The notes under the pieces: model-generated
Databases searched by the model: none
What the model saw: only the letters and a program-made list of their open reading frames with translations
Told to the model about the DNA's origin: nothing
In this document: positions 44,855-52,929 of the stretch, one piece after another
Layout of the letters: each line of letters begins with the position of its first letter
How positions within the stretch are numbered: position 1 is the first letter of the stretch
Translations under genes and position numbers: made by a program
NCBI RefSeq assembly: GCF_001968825.1
Contig: NZ_MIEU01000016.1
Coordinates: 62,001 to 126,000 of the forward strand
From: Tersicoccus sp. Bi-70
GTDB taxonomy: Bacteria; Actinomycetota; Actinomycetes; Actinomycetales; Micrococcaceae
DNA: 64,000 nucleotides
Direction: 5' to 3'

Positions 44855-44949
44855 ACGACATTACCGTGTCCCGGCGCGGCCACGGGACACGCACTCGCGC
44901 ACCCGTGCGGGCACGGGCGGACAGGCCCGGCGTGGCAGGATCGACAGTC

Positions 44950-46593
44950 ATGGGAGCACGCGACCGGGCCGGGTCACCGACGCCGTCCCGGGGCTCCCGG
45001 AAACGGCCCTGGCTGCTGGTGGTCGCGGGCGTGGCGCTGTTCGCGCTCGTCGCGGTGTTCAGCGCCGCCGTCGTGCGGCCCCTCCTGATGCCCGGCACCC
45101 CGGGCTCCCCCACGCGCATCCAGGCGGAGAACGCCCGCCGAGCCGCCTCCACCGCCCTGGCGCGGCTGGACGACGACGTCCGGGTGCTGCTGCGCCGTGG
45201 CGGCACGACACCGACGGTGCGGACCGACCTGGCCGGCATCGCCGCGGCGATCACCGTGCAGCGACGCCTGCTGGCCGGCGACGACGGTCCGCCCCCGGGT
45301 GCGGCAACGGCGACGGGTGGTGGCGCACCCGGTGCCCTTCCGACGAGTGACGGTGCCGCGGGTGGCGACCCGACGACGACGGGTGCGGCCCGTGCCGTTC
45401 CGTCCGGTGCAGGTCCGTCCGGTGCAGGTCCGTCCGGCAGTGTTCCGTCCGGCAGCGGCGGATCGGGAGCCGCGTCGGCGGCGACCGCGCGGCCGGTCAC
45501 CGCGGCGACGGTGGCGCGGGACCTGCAGGATGCCGGGGTCCGCAGCCTGACGGATGCGGCCGTCCTCGGCTCCCCCGCACCGGCCTCTGCCGCATCGACC
45601 TCTGCCACCTCGGCATCGGCGGCCACCGGCGGCGGGACCTCCGGTTCGCTCCGCGGTGATGCGGCGACGGGTCCGGCAACGACTCCCCCGGTGCCCGCCT
45701 CCACCGCGGCTTCGTCCGCGTCGTCCTCCCTGCCCTCCTCCACCTCGTCGTCCTCCGACGCGGCATCGACGAGCGCGTGGTCGACCGCGCCGGAGGGCGG
45801 AATGGCCCGGGTGCTCGCCGCGACGGGCGCCGCGCAGGTGCAGTGGGCCGACCGGCTCGCCCGCAGCGCCGGCATCGCCCTGTCCGACGCGACGTCTCGG
45901 ATCCGGTCGGGCATCCCGGCGGACCAACCGTCGTCCTGCCCGAGTCCGGCCAGCGGCACCTCCCGTTCGTCGACGGGCTCCCCGTCGATCGGCGCCACGC
46001 CCGGCTCGCCGTCGCCGACCTCGTCATCGCCTCGCAGCTCCAGCCCGTCCCCGTCCCCGTCCCCGTCCTCAACAGCGTCGACCGCGGTCCCGGGGCCGGC
46101 CGAGGCGCTCTCCCGGGTCGCGCTCGCCGAACAGCGCGCCGCCTACACGTGGGAGGTGCTGCGGGCTCGCACCGACGACGGCCTCCCGGCGGCCACCGCG
46201 GCGGAACACGCGCACCGCACTCGACTGGCGGTCGTGACCGGATTCGCTCGGGATCACTGCCGGGCCGTCGAGCCCGAGCGGCCGGCGTTCCCGGTCGACC
46301 GCACCGTCCTCGACCAGCCGACGCGGGCAACGGCGGCGACCGCCCGGCTCGAGCAGGACACCGTTCTGGCGTGGGGCGATGTGATCGCGTTCAGCGACGC
46401 CGCGCTGCGGGCCCGCGCGGTGCCGCTGCTCCTGGACGCCGCACGCGCCCGGACCGCCGTCACGGGCAGCATCGCGCCCGCGCCCGGCCTCGCCGACAGC
46501 CTCCTGCCGGCACCCACCACGTCGTCCACGACACCCGGCTCGACCTCCTCTTGCCCGACGACGACCGGCCCCGCCTCGTCGACGACCCGCTGA
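44950..46593 (+). CDS. DUF4439 (ferritin-like) membrane-anchored protein
   Basis: A 547-residue protein with a basic N-terminus and one membrane anchor (RPWLLVVAGVALFALVAVFS), then two helical regions separated and followed by very long Ser/Thr/Pro/Ala/Gly-rich low-complexity segments with SGAGPSG and SPSPSPS runs. The region LSRVALAEQRAAYTWEVLRARTDDGLPAATAAEHAHRTRL is the DUF4439 ferritin-like helix pair, a family usually encoded next to rimP and proS in actinobacteria. Its function is unknown. The protein is much longer than the usual ~300 residues because of the linkers. Confidence 0.8.
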   Translation: MGARDRAGSPTPSRGSRKRPWLLVVAGVALFALVAVFSAAVVRPLLMPGTPGSPTRIQAENARRAASTALARLDDDVRVLLRRGGTTPTVRTDLAGIAAAITVQRRLLAGDDGPPPGAATATGGGAPGALPTSDGAAGGDPTTTGAARAVPSGAGPSGAGPSGSVPSGSGGSGAASAATARPVTAATVARDLQDAGVRSLTDAAVLGSPAPASAASTSATSASAATGGGTSGSLRGDAATGPATTPPVPASTAASSASSSLPSSTSSSSDAASTSAWSTAPEGGMARVLAATGAAQVQWADRLARSAGIALSDATSRIRSGIPADQPSSCPSPASGTSRSSTGSPSIGATPGSPSPTSSSPRSSSPSPSPSPSSTASTAVPGPAEALSRVALAEQRAAYTWEVLRARTDDGLPAATAAEHAHRTRLAVVTGFARDHCRAVEPERPAFPVDRTVLDQPTRATAATARLEQDTVLAWGDVIAFSDAALRARAVPLLLDAARARTAVTGSIAPAPGLADSLLPAPTTSSTTPGSTSSCPTTTGPASSTTR

Positions 46594-46601
46594 GCGTCTT
46601 C

Positions 46602-46665
46602 GCCAGCTCGACACGCCGGACGACACCACCCTGTCCCCCGACACGCCGTCGACGACCGGGACAGG
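46602..46665. terminator. hairpin after the DUF4439 gene, possibly a decayed element arm
   Basis: CCTGTCCC (46630-46637) pairs with GGGACAGG (46658-46665), with an inner CGAC/GTCG pairing in the loop. Nine bases after the DUF4439 stop the sequence GCCAGCTCGACA resembles the outer arm start of the 71-bp element (GCCAGCTCGTCA), but the rest does not align. The remainder of 46594-46803 shows no gene. Confidence 0.5.
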
Positions 46666-46803
46666 ACGCTCTATCCCGACGTCACCCGGCATGTCGTGGG
46701 ACCGGGTGCGAATCGACCCACCGCATCGAGCCTGGTCCGCCGCGCCGGTGAGGCCAGCCCAACCTTGCTGGCGGGATCGCCGCGCCGGGTGTTTGATGCC
46801 GTC

Positions 46804-47535
46804 ATGGACCAGCCACAGTCTCGCCTCCACGACCGCGACGAACCGCACGCCGCCTCCGGGCTCTCCCAGCGCCTGAACCGGCTCCGCGCCGGGGTGCTCG
46901 GCGCCAATGACGGCATCGTCTCCGTGGCCGCCGTCGTCGTCGGCGTCGCGACGGTCACCACCGAGCCGGGCCCGATCCTCGTCGCCGGCGCCGCGGCCGT
47001 GATCGGTGGCGCCGTGTCCATGGCGCTCGGCGAGTACGTCTCCGTCAGCAGCCAGCGGGACACCGAGCAGGCCCTCATCGCCAAGGAGACCGCCGAGCTG
47101 CGGGACGACCCCGAGGGCGAGCTCGCGGAGCTCACCGAGCTGTACCGGGAGCGGGGCCTGCGCGAGGAGACCGCCCGCCAGGTCGCCATCGAGCTGACCG
47201 AGAAGGACGCGCTCAGCGCCCACCTCTCCATGGAGCTGAACATCGACCAGGACGACGTGGTCAGCCCCTGGCACGCCGCGACCGCCTCCTTCGGGGCGTT
47301 CCTCGTCGGTGCGCTGCTGCCGATGATCGCCGTCCTGCTGCCGCCGGCCGGCTGGCGGGTGCCGGTCACCATGGTCGTGACGCTCATCGCCCTCGCGATC
47401 ACCGGCGTCGTCTCGGCGCGACTGGGTGACGCCCCGGTGCTGCGGGCGACGCTCCGGCTCGTCATCGGCGGCGCCCTGGCGCTCGCCGCGACGTTCCTCG
47501 TCGGGCAGCTGCTCGGCGTCTCCGGCGTCGGCTGA
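46804..47535 (+). CDS. VIT1/CCC1 family metal transporter
   Basis: A 243-residue membrane protein of the vacuolar iron transporter family, which moves Fe2+ or Mn2+. The signature NRLRAGVLGANDGIVSVAAVVVGVA starts the first helix, followed by GGAVSMALGEYVSVSSQRDTEQALI and the Glu-rich cytoplasmic helices (ELAELTELYRERGLREETA), then DVVSPWHAATASFGAFLVGALLP. Five helices are visible. It is a single gene followed by a strong terminator. Confidence 0.92.
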   Translation: MDQPQSRLHDRDEPHAASGLSQRLNRLRAGVLGANDGIVSVAAVVVGVATVTTEPGPILVAGAAAVIGGAVSMALGEYVSVSSQRDTEQALIAKETAELRDDPEGELAELTELYRERGLREETARQVAIELTEKDALSAHLSMELNIDQDDVVSPWHAATASFGAFLVGALLPMIAVLLPPAGWRVPVTMVVTLIALAITGVVSARLGDAPVLRATLRLVIGGALALAATFLVGQLLGVSGVG

Positions 47536-47568
47536 CCGATCCGCGCGGTGCGCGGGAGGAGAGCCACC

Positions 47569-47601
47569 AGCGAGGGGCCGGCAGCACGCCGGCCCCTCGC
47601 T
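47569..47601. terminator. 14-bp perfect stem-loop between convergent genes
   Basis: AGCGAGGGGCCGGC and its exact complement flank a 5-base loop, followed by GTCTCTT. It separates the VIT-like gene from the TauE-like gene and can serve both. Confidence 0.85.
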
Positions 47602-47622
47602 GTCTCTTGATGCGTCGGTGCC

Positions 47623-48417
47623 TCAGCGCCTCAGGTCCCCGAGGATGTCGGAGCCGAGCTTGAGCACGAGCAACCCGACGACGACGAGGAAGACGACCCG
47701 GATGAACCGGCTCCCGCGGGCGACGGCGGTGCGGGCCCCGAGGTAGCCGCCCACCATGTTGGCCGCACCGAGGATGAGGCCGAGCCCCCACAGCACCGAG
47801 CCGTGCGGGACGAAGAACAGCAGGGCACCGATGTTGGTGGCGACGTTGACGATCTTCGCCTTGGCGCTGGCCTGCAGGAAGGCGTAGCCAAGCACGGTGA
47901 CGAGCGCGATCACCAGGAACGAGCCGGTGCCGGGGCCGAGCAGCCCGTCATAGAAGCCGATGACGGCGCCGATCAGGGCGGCCAGGCCGTGGTGGCGCCG
48001 GCCCTCGTGACGCAACTGCGTGACCTGGCCGGCGTCGGGCTTGAGGGCCGTGAACACCGCGACGGCGATCAGGGCGACGAGGATGACGGGCTTGAACACC
48101 TGCTGCGGCAGGCTGGCCGCGACGATCGCCCCGCCCAGGCTGCCCACCAGGGCGAATCCCGCCATCGGCAGCGCGGTGCGCAGGTCAGGGCGGACCCGGC
48201 GGTAGTACATCACCGCGCTCGTCGAGGTGCCGAACACCGAGCCCATCTTGTTGGTCGCGAGCGCCTGCACGGGCGTGATCCCGGGCACGAGCAGCATCGC
48301 GGGAAGCTGCAGCAGCCCTCCCCCGCCGACGACGGCGTCCACCCACCCGGCGGCGAGGCCGGCGACCACCACCATGATGATGACGGCGGGGTCGGCGGCC
48401 TCCAGGCCGGTGATCAC
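47623..48417 (-). CDS. TauE/SafE family sulfite/anion exporter-like permease
   Basis: A 264-residue protein with eight or so helices and the family motifs GWVDAVVGGGGLLQLPAML, ATNKMGSVFGTSTSAVMY, GFYDGLLGPGTGSFLV and VNVATNIGALLFF. Members export sulfite, sulfoacetate or similar anions, but many are uncharacterised. The GTG start lacks a clear Shine-Dalgarno. A second, different TauE-like gene lies at 59847. Confidence 0.9.
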   Translation of the reverse strand: MITGLEAADPAVIIMVVVAGLAAGWVDAVVGGGGLLQLPAMLLVPGITPVQALATNKMGSVFGTSTSAVMYYRRVRPDLRTALPMAGFALVGSLGGAIVAASLPQQVFKPVILVALIAVAVFTALKPDAGQVTQLRHEGRRHHGLAALIGAVIGFYDGLLGPGTGSFLVIALVTVLGYAFLQASAKAKIVNVATNIGALLFFVPHGSVLWGLGLILGAANMVGGYLGARTAVARGSRFIRVVFLVVVGLLVLKLGSDILGDLRR

Positions 48418-48469
48418 GAGAGGGTCGTCAGGGGCGAGGAGGTCATGACCGCGCGGTCAGCGGACCCGC

Positions 48470-50272
48470 TCACGAGCCGGCGACGACGCCGCGCAGGTGC
48501 TCGACCGCCTCGGCGAGCGGCACGTCGGTGCTCTCGCCGGTGGCGCGGTCCTTGACCTCCACGACCCCGTCGACGAGGCCACGCCCGACCACCACGGTCG
48601 TCGGCACGCCCAGCAGTTCCGCGTCGCCGAACTTGACCCCCGGGGAGGTGCGCGGCCGGTCGTCGTAGACGACGTCCAGGCCGGCGGACTCGAGGTCGGC
48701 GGCCAGCTGCGCGGCGGCGGCGAAGATCTCCTCGCCCTTGCCGGTGGCCATCACGTGGACGTCGAACGGGGCGACGTTGCGCGGCCAGGCAAGGCCCTTC
48801 TCGTCGTGATACGCCTCGGCGAGGGCGGCGACGGCGCGACTGACACCGATGCCGTAGGAGCCCATCGTCACGATCACGCGCTTGCCGTTGGCGTCGAGGA
48901 CCTGCAGGTCCAGGGCCTCGGCGTACTTGCGGCCGAGCTGGAAGATGTGACCCATCTCGATGCCGCGGGCCAGCTCCAGCGGGCCGGAGCCGTCGGGCGC
49001 CTGGTCCCCGGCACGGACCTCGCTCGCCTCGATCACGCCGTCGGCGGCGAAGTCGCGGCCGGCGGTCAGGTCGAACACGTGCCGGCCGGCCTGGTTGGCC
49101 CCGGTGATCCACCGGGTGCCGTCGACGACCCGCGGGTCCAGCAGGTAGGTCAGGCCGGTGCGGGAGCGGGTGCCGAGCACGGGGGCGTCCAGCGCCACGC
49201 CGGGCCCGATGTAGCCCTTGACCAGGCCCGGGTTGGCGGCCAGGTCCGCCTCGCTGGCGGCCTCGACGGCCACCTCGCCGGTCACGCCGAGGTGCTCCCC
49301 GACCGTGGCCTCGACGCGCTTGAGGTCGACGGCGCGGTCGCCGGGCAGTCCGATGACGACGATGCGGCGCTCCCCCGTCGGCAGGGTCACGGCGATGACG
49401 ACATTCTTCAGCGTGTCCGCCGCGGTCCACGGGCGGTCCTCGCGGGGGAAGTGGGCGTTCGCCTCGGCCACCAGGGTGTCGATGGTCGGGGTGTCCGGGG
49501 TGTCCTCGATGTGCGCGTCGGGAACGCCGGACGCGTCCACGGACGCCGGCGCCACCGTGGTGACGGCCTCGACGTTCGCGGCGTACCCGCCGGCCGAGCG
49601 GACGAACGTGTCCTCGCCGACCTCGGTGGGGTGCAGGAACTCCTCGCTGCGGGAGCCGCCCATGGCCCCCGAGACCGCGTTGACGGCGACGACCTCCAGC
49701 CCGAGGCGCGCGAAGATCCGCAGGTAGGCGCCGCGGTGCGCGTCGTAGGCGCGCTGCAGACCCTCGTCGTCGGCGTCGAAGGAGTACGAGTCCTTCATGA
49801 TGAACTCGCGGCCGCGCAGCAGCCCCGCGCGGGGACGCGCTTCGTCGCGGTACTTGGTCTGGATCTGGTACAGGTACACCGGCAGGTCCTTGTAGGACGT
49901 GTACATGTCCTTGACCAGGAGGGTGAACATCTCCTCATGGGTGGGCGCGAGCAGATAGTCGGCGTCGCGGCGGTCCTTCAGGCGGAACAGGTTCTCGCCG
50001 TACTCCGTCCACCGGTTGGTCACCTCGTAGGGCTCCCGCGGCAGCAGCGCCGGGAAGTGCACCTCCTGGCCGCCGATCGCGTTCATCTCCTCGCGCACGA
50101 TCGCCTCGACCCTGCCCAGCACCTTCAGCCCCAGCGGCAGCCACGAGTAGATCCCCGGGGCGGCGCGGCGGATGTAGCCGGCGCGGACCAGCAGCCGGTG
50201 GCTGGCGACGTCGGCGTCGGCGGGGTCCTCGCGCAGCGTGCGGAGGAAGAGCTGGGTGAGGCGGGTGACCAC
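48470..50272 (-). CDS. proS: prolyl-tRNA synthetase
   Basis: ProS charges tRNA-Pro. The 600-residue class II synthetase has motif 1 region ([28 protein letters not shown]), motif 2 ([28 protein letters not shown]), an ~180-residue editing (INS) domain typical of bacterial-type ProRS, motif 3 ([17 protein letters not shown]) and the anticodon-binding domain. The GTG at 50272 is chosen to match family length; longer frames are Arg-rich leader. A TAGACT -10 hexamer (50335-50340) gives a ~55-base leader. Confidence 0.96.
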   Translation of the reverse strand: MVTRLTQLFLRTLREDPADADVASHRLLVRAGYIRRAAPGIYSWLPLGLKVLGRVEAIVREEMNAIGGQEVHFPALLPREPYEVTNRWTEYGENLFRLKDRRDADYLLAPTHEEMFTLLVKDMYTSYKDLPVYLYQIQTKYRDEARPRAGLLRGREFIMKDSYSFDADDEGLQRAYDAHRGAYLRIFARLGLEVVAVNAVSGAMGGSRSEEFLHPTEVGEDTFVRSAGGYAANVEAVTTVAPASVDASGVPDAHIEDTPDTPTIDTLVAEANAHFPREDRPWTAADTLKNVVIAVTLPTGERRIVVIGLPGDRAVDLKRVEATVGEHLGVTGEVAVEAASEADLAANPGLVKGYIGPGVALDAPVLGTRSRTGLTYLLDPRVVDGTRWITGANQAGRHVFDLTAGRDFAADGVIEASEVRAGDQAPDGSGPLELARGIEMGHIFQLGRKYAEALDLQVLDANGKRVIVTMGSYGIGVSRAVAALAEAYHDEKGLAWPRNVAPFDVHVMATGKGEEIFAAAAQLAADLESAGLDVVYDDRPRTSPGVKFGDAELLGVPTTVVVGRGLVDGVVEVKDRATGESTDVPLAEAVEHLRGVVAGS

Positions 50273-50334
50273 GGGGGCGGGATCCGTTTCTCGTCGGAGG
50301 AGTGGGCGGCCGAAGGCCGTGTGCAGTCTAACGG

Positions 50335-50340
50335 CCCGCG
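50335..50340 (-). promoter_or_regulatory. -10 hexamer TAGACT before proS
   Basis: TAGACT on the minus strand lies about 62 bases before the proS GTG; a GGCCGAAGGCC hairpin falls inside the predicted leader. The rest of 50273-50509 shows no gene or known leader element. Confidence 0.4.
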
Positions 50341-50509
50341 TGCCGCTCCCCTCGCGCCGGTGGACCGCGTCCGCGCGCCGCATCAGCCGGTCGACAGGCT
50401 CTGCCTGTTTCGTGACGGATCGTGACCGGCGGTCAACCGGCGGGGGTGATGGTCAGGAGCGCCGGGAACGCCGCGGTGAACGCATGACCGACGACATCTC
50501 GCGGCGGGG

Positions 50510-50731
50510 TCAGTCGGCCAGCGGTTCCTCGGCCAGGGCGGCCACCCTCGGGTCCGCCTTCACTCCGAGCACGCGGCTGGCGGCCACGTTCGCGCGTGCG
50601 GCGGCGACCGCCTCACGGTGGGTGAGAATTGCCCGGTCCTCGGCGGTGCGGGCCACGGTGGTGTCGCTGGACCGGCGGCGCCGGGCGCGACCGAAGGACG
50701 AGGCCCCTGCCGCCGGGTTGATCAGTGCCAT
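50510..50731 (-). CDS. small hypothetical protein
   Basis: A 73-residue protein (MALINPAAGASSFGRARRRR) with a basic Arg-rich stretch and an Ala-rich helical second half (EDRAILTHREAVAAARANVA). I do not recognise it. GAGGG precedes the ATG by 8 bases, which supports translation. It is followed by proS on the same strand after a 237-base gap. Confidence 0.55.
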   Translation of the reverse strand: MALINPAAGASSFGRARRRRSSDTTVARTAEDRAILTHREAVAAARANVAASRVLGVKADPRVAALAEEPLAD

Positions 50732-50757
50732 CGTTGATTCCCTCCTGATGCTCGAGT

Positions 50758-51279
50758 CTACGCCGGGCCGTCGGTTCCGTCACCGGGGTGCTCGTCCAGG
50801 TACGCGGAGAGCCGGGCGCCCGACAACTCGAGGACTCCTTGCACCAGGGACTTGTCCGCAGCGTCCGTGTGCGCCTCGTCCTGCACGATCGAGGCGAGGG
50901 TCAGCCACGCGACGACACCGGCGTCGGGGTCGTCGCCGAGCAGCAGGTCGAACGCCCACTGGACCCGCCGCCACGTCTCGGCCTTGTCCGCGGCAGCCCG
51001 GGTCACCTCGGCCTGACGCCGCGCGCCCCGGTACGCGATCACGGCGCCGACGACGGCCGCCAGACCACCGGCCAGTGCCGCCACCCCAGCGAAGCCCGGT
51101 GTCTGCGCCCACGGGATGAGCCAGGAGCCGACCCACGGCCAGAACGGGGTCGGCGCGAGGGCCACGAGGGCACCCGTCGACGCGATCACCAGCACGCTCA
51201 GCACGCCGAGAAGCACGAGGGAGCGCCCGATGATCCGGGCTGCCTCATCATGCTCGTCCATCCATAGATTCTCGATCAT
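50758..51279 (-). CDS. hypothetical membrane protein
   Basis: About 173 residues with two membrane helices (SLVLLGVLSVLVIASTGALVALA and FAGVAALAGGLAAVVGAVIAY) followed by a cytoplasmic helical tail (KAETWRRVQWAFDLLLGDD). No family is recognised. The start is uncertain: ATG at 51279 (MIENLWMDEHDEA) or 51261, neither with a good Shine-Dalgarno. It lies between the SUMF1-like gene and the small hypothetical gene. Confidence 0.6.
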   Translation of the reverse strand: MIENLWMDEHDEAARIIGRSLVLLGVLSVLVIASTGALVALAPTPFWPWVGSWLIPWAQTPGFAGVAALAGGLAAVVGAVIAYRGARRQAEVTRAAADKAETWRRVQWAFDLLLGDDPDAGVVAWLTLASIVQDEAHTDAADKSLVQGVLELSGARLSAYLDEHPGDGTDGPA

Positions 51280-51366
51280 CGCGGCCGTCGAGCGGCTCCG
51301 CCCCGCCGGTGGAGCCGAATCCGCCAGCACCGGGCACGCTCCCCTGCGTCACCGGCGCGAGCGTTC

Positions 51367-51966
51367 TCAGCCGAGGTGCCGCAGATATCGCTCGGGGCCG
51401 TCCAGGAACCGCCGCCAGTGCTGCACGAGGTCCCGTCGCGCGGAGACGCGCACGTGCCACGACGCGTCCGCCCAGCCGCCGCCGCGCAGGGAGCGGTACT
51501 CCCCGTACCGGGCGGGATCGGCGTAGTCCCAGCACCACTCCCACACGTTCCCGAGCATGTCGTGGAGCCCGAAGCCGTTGGGCACCTTGCGGCCCACGGG
51601 CTGCGGACCGTCGACGTCGTCGGCCAGGTCGCCGTAGGTCGGACCGCCGGTGCCGGCACGGCACGCGAACTCCCACTCGGCCGCCGTCGGCAGGCGGTAG
51701 CCGGTCGATGAGACGTCCCACCTGACCGTCCGGCGCTCCACCACGTACGCGTGCGGCAGCCCCGCCGCCGCCGACGCCAGATTGCACCAGTGGATCGCGG
51801 CGAACCACGTGACGCCGGACCAGGGCCGCTCCCCGTCGGCACCGGTGACCGGGGTACGGGCGAGCGAGAAGGACTCCAGCGTCACGTCCGTGTGGGTGGA
51901 CCGGCGCGCGTCGTGCAGGCGCACCTCGCCGACGGGAAGGGGGATCATCGGCGGGACGCGAGTCAC
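51367..51966 (-). CDS. SUMF1/FGE-domain protein lacking the catalytic cysteines
   Basis: A 199-residue formylglycine-generating-enzyme fold: PVTGADGERPWSGVTWFAAIHWCNL, YRLPTAAEWEFACRAG, GNVWEWCWDY and YRSLRGGGWADASWHVRVSARRD. True FGEs have two active-site Cys near the C-terminus after RGGSW; none is present there, so this is probably a non-catalytic or different-function member. It is much shorter than FGE (~290). The GTG overlaps the stop of the VOC gene (GTGA), making it the last gene of an ArsR-VOC-SUMF1 operon. Confidence 0.85.
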   Translation of the reverse strand: MTRVPPMIPLPVGEVRLHDARRSTHTDVTLESFSLARTPVTGADGERPWSGVTWFAAIHWCNLASAAAGLPHAYVVERRTVRWDVSSTGYRLPTAAEWEFACRAGTGGPTYGDLADDVDGPQPVGRKVPNGFGLHDMLGNVWEWCWDYADPARYGEYRSLRGGGWADASWHVRVSARRDLVQHWRRFLDGPERYLRHLG

Positions 51967-52382
51967 GGAGCGCCCTCGAGCCCGCCGGCGGGCTCGTTCA
52001 TCGCCGCGAGCTGGATCAGGTTGCCGCACGTGTCGTCGAGGACGGCCGTGGTCACCGGGCCATGGTTCACCGGCTCCTGGGTGAAGACGACGCCGAGGCC
52101 GCGCAGCCGCTCGTATTCCGCCGCGACGTCGGCGACCCCGAAGCTGGTGAAGGGGATGCCGTCGGCGACCAGTGCCTCCCGGAACGGCCCGACCGCGGGG
52201 TGCTCGGCCGGCTCGAGGGAGATCTGCACGCCGTCGGGGAACTCCGGCGAGGACACGGTCAGCCAGCGGTGCGGCCCGCTGAGCGGGACGTCCTGCTGCG
52301 GGACGAACCCGAGCGTGCCGGTGTAGAAGTCGAGCGCGGCCTGCTGGTCGTCGACGAAGATGCTCATGGTGCTGATGATCAC
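51963..52382 (-). CDS. VOC (glyoxalase/bleomycin-resistance) superfamily protein
   Basis: A 139-residue protein with the paired beta-alpha-beta pattern of the vicinal oxygen chelate fold: MSIFVDDQQAALDFYTGTLGF, LVADGIPFTSFGVADVAAEYERL and AVLDDTCGNLIQL. Such proteins include glyoxalases, dioxygenases and antibiotic-binding proteins; the small-molecule target is unknown. The GTG start overlaps the ArsR stop by four bases and the stop overlaps the SUMF1 start. Confidence 0.9.
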   Translation of the reverse strand: MIISTMSIFVDDQQAALDFYTGTLGFVPQQDVPLSGPHRWLTVSSPEFPDGVQISLEPAEHPAVGPFREALVADGIPFTSFGVADVAAEYERLRGLGVVFTQEPVNHGPVTTAVLDDTCGNLIQLAAMNEPAGGLEGAP

Positions 52383-52690
52383 GACTGCTCCTCGGTGATT
52401 CGGGGGTGGTCAGCCTGCCGCGGCAGCCGGTCGAGCCAGTCACGGACGGGCGTGAGCGCCTCCGCGTGCAGGTGATGGATGGTGGTGCGGCCGCGGGTGG
52501 TGACGGTGAGCACCCCGGCCTCTCTCAGGACGCCGACGTGCTTGGCCACGGCCTGCCGGGTCAACGCGAGACCGTGCCGCTCGAGCAGCCGGACGGTCAG
52601 CTCGAACAGCGTCTGGTCGTTCCGTTCCGCCAGTTCCCCGATCAGCGCGCGTCGCGCGGGATGGGAGATGGCGGCGAACCCGTCGTCCAT
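52379..52690 (-). CDS. ArsR-family transcriptional regulator
   Basis: A 103-residue winged helix-turn-helix protein: AAISHPARRALIGELAERNDQTLFEL, LALTRQAVAKHVGVLREAGVLTV, then the wing TTRGRTTIHHLHAEAL. This matches the autorepressor subgroup often paired with VOC or activator-of-Hsp90-type genes, not the Cys-rich metal sensors. The ATG lies 6 bases after TATACT, so the mRNA is probably leaderless. An inverted repeat next to that hexamer is the likely operator. Confidence 0.92.
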   Translation of the reverse strand: MDDGFAAISHPARRALIGELAERNDQTLFELTVRLLERHGLALTRQAVAKHVGVLREAGVLTVTTRGRTTIHHLHAEALTPVRDWLDRLPRQADHPRITEEQS

Positions 52691-52696
52691 CCGGCC

Positions 52697-52719
52697 AGTA
52701 TAGGCAACGCAGAGGTTGC
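52697..52719 (-). promoter_or_regulatory. arsR-type leaderless promoter with inverted-repeat operator
   Basis: TATACT (minus strand, 52702-52697) lies 6 bases before the ArsR ATG. Directly upstream is GCAAC-N6-GTTGC (52704-52719), an inverted repeat in the spacer where a bound repressor would block polymerase. Autorepression by the ArsR protein is inferred. Confidence 0.6.
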
Positions 52720-52824
52720 GCGTCGAGGCCTGTATGACGCCCTGTTGCCGCCACTCCCCCGACCCGAGTTGCGGCGGACCCGGCCCATCGACTGGGGTGG
52801 TGCACGATCCCTCCCGGGACGACC

Positions 52825-52918
52825 GACCATCCCGAGCGGCCGAGAGACCTGGCTCCACGACGCCGCAGCAACCACTCCGATCATCCCGGAGCCGGTGCTA
52901 ACGCCAGGTGCGATGGAG
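52825..52918 (+). ncRNA. class I SAM riboswitch (S-box)
   Basis: The RNA carries the S-box core in order: GAGCGG, AGAGAC, GGC, then GCC-GCA-GCAACC, an intervening stem-loop, GGTGCTAA-CGCC and a closing GATGG. P1 pairs CCATC (52827-52831) with GATGG (52912-52916); CCTGGC pairs with GCCAGG. These match the conserved nucleotides of the SAM-I aptamer. The 3' side of P1 includes part of GGAG, the only plausible Shine-Dalgarno for the gene starting at 52930, so SAM binding should block translation. Confidence 0.85.
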
Positions 52919-52929
52919 CTGATGCACCG

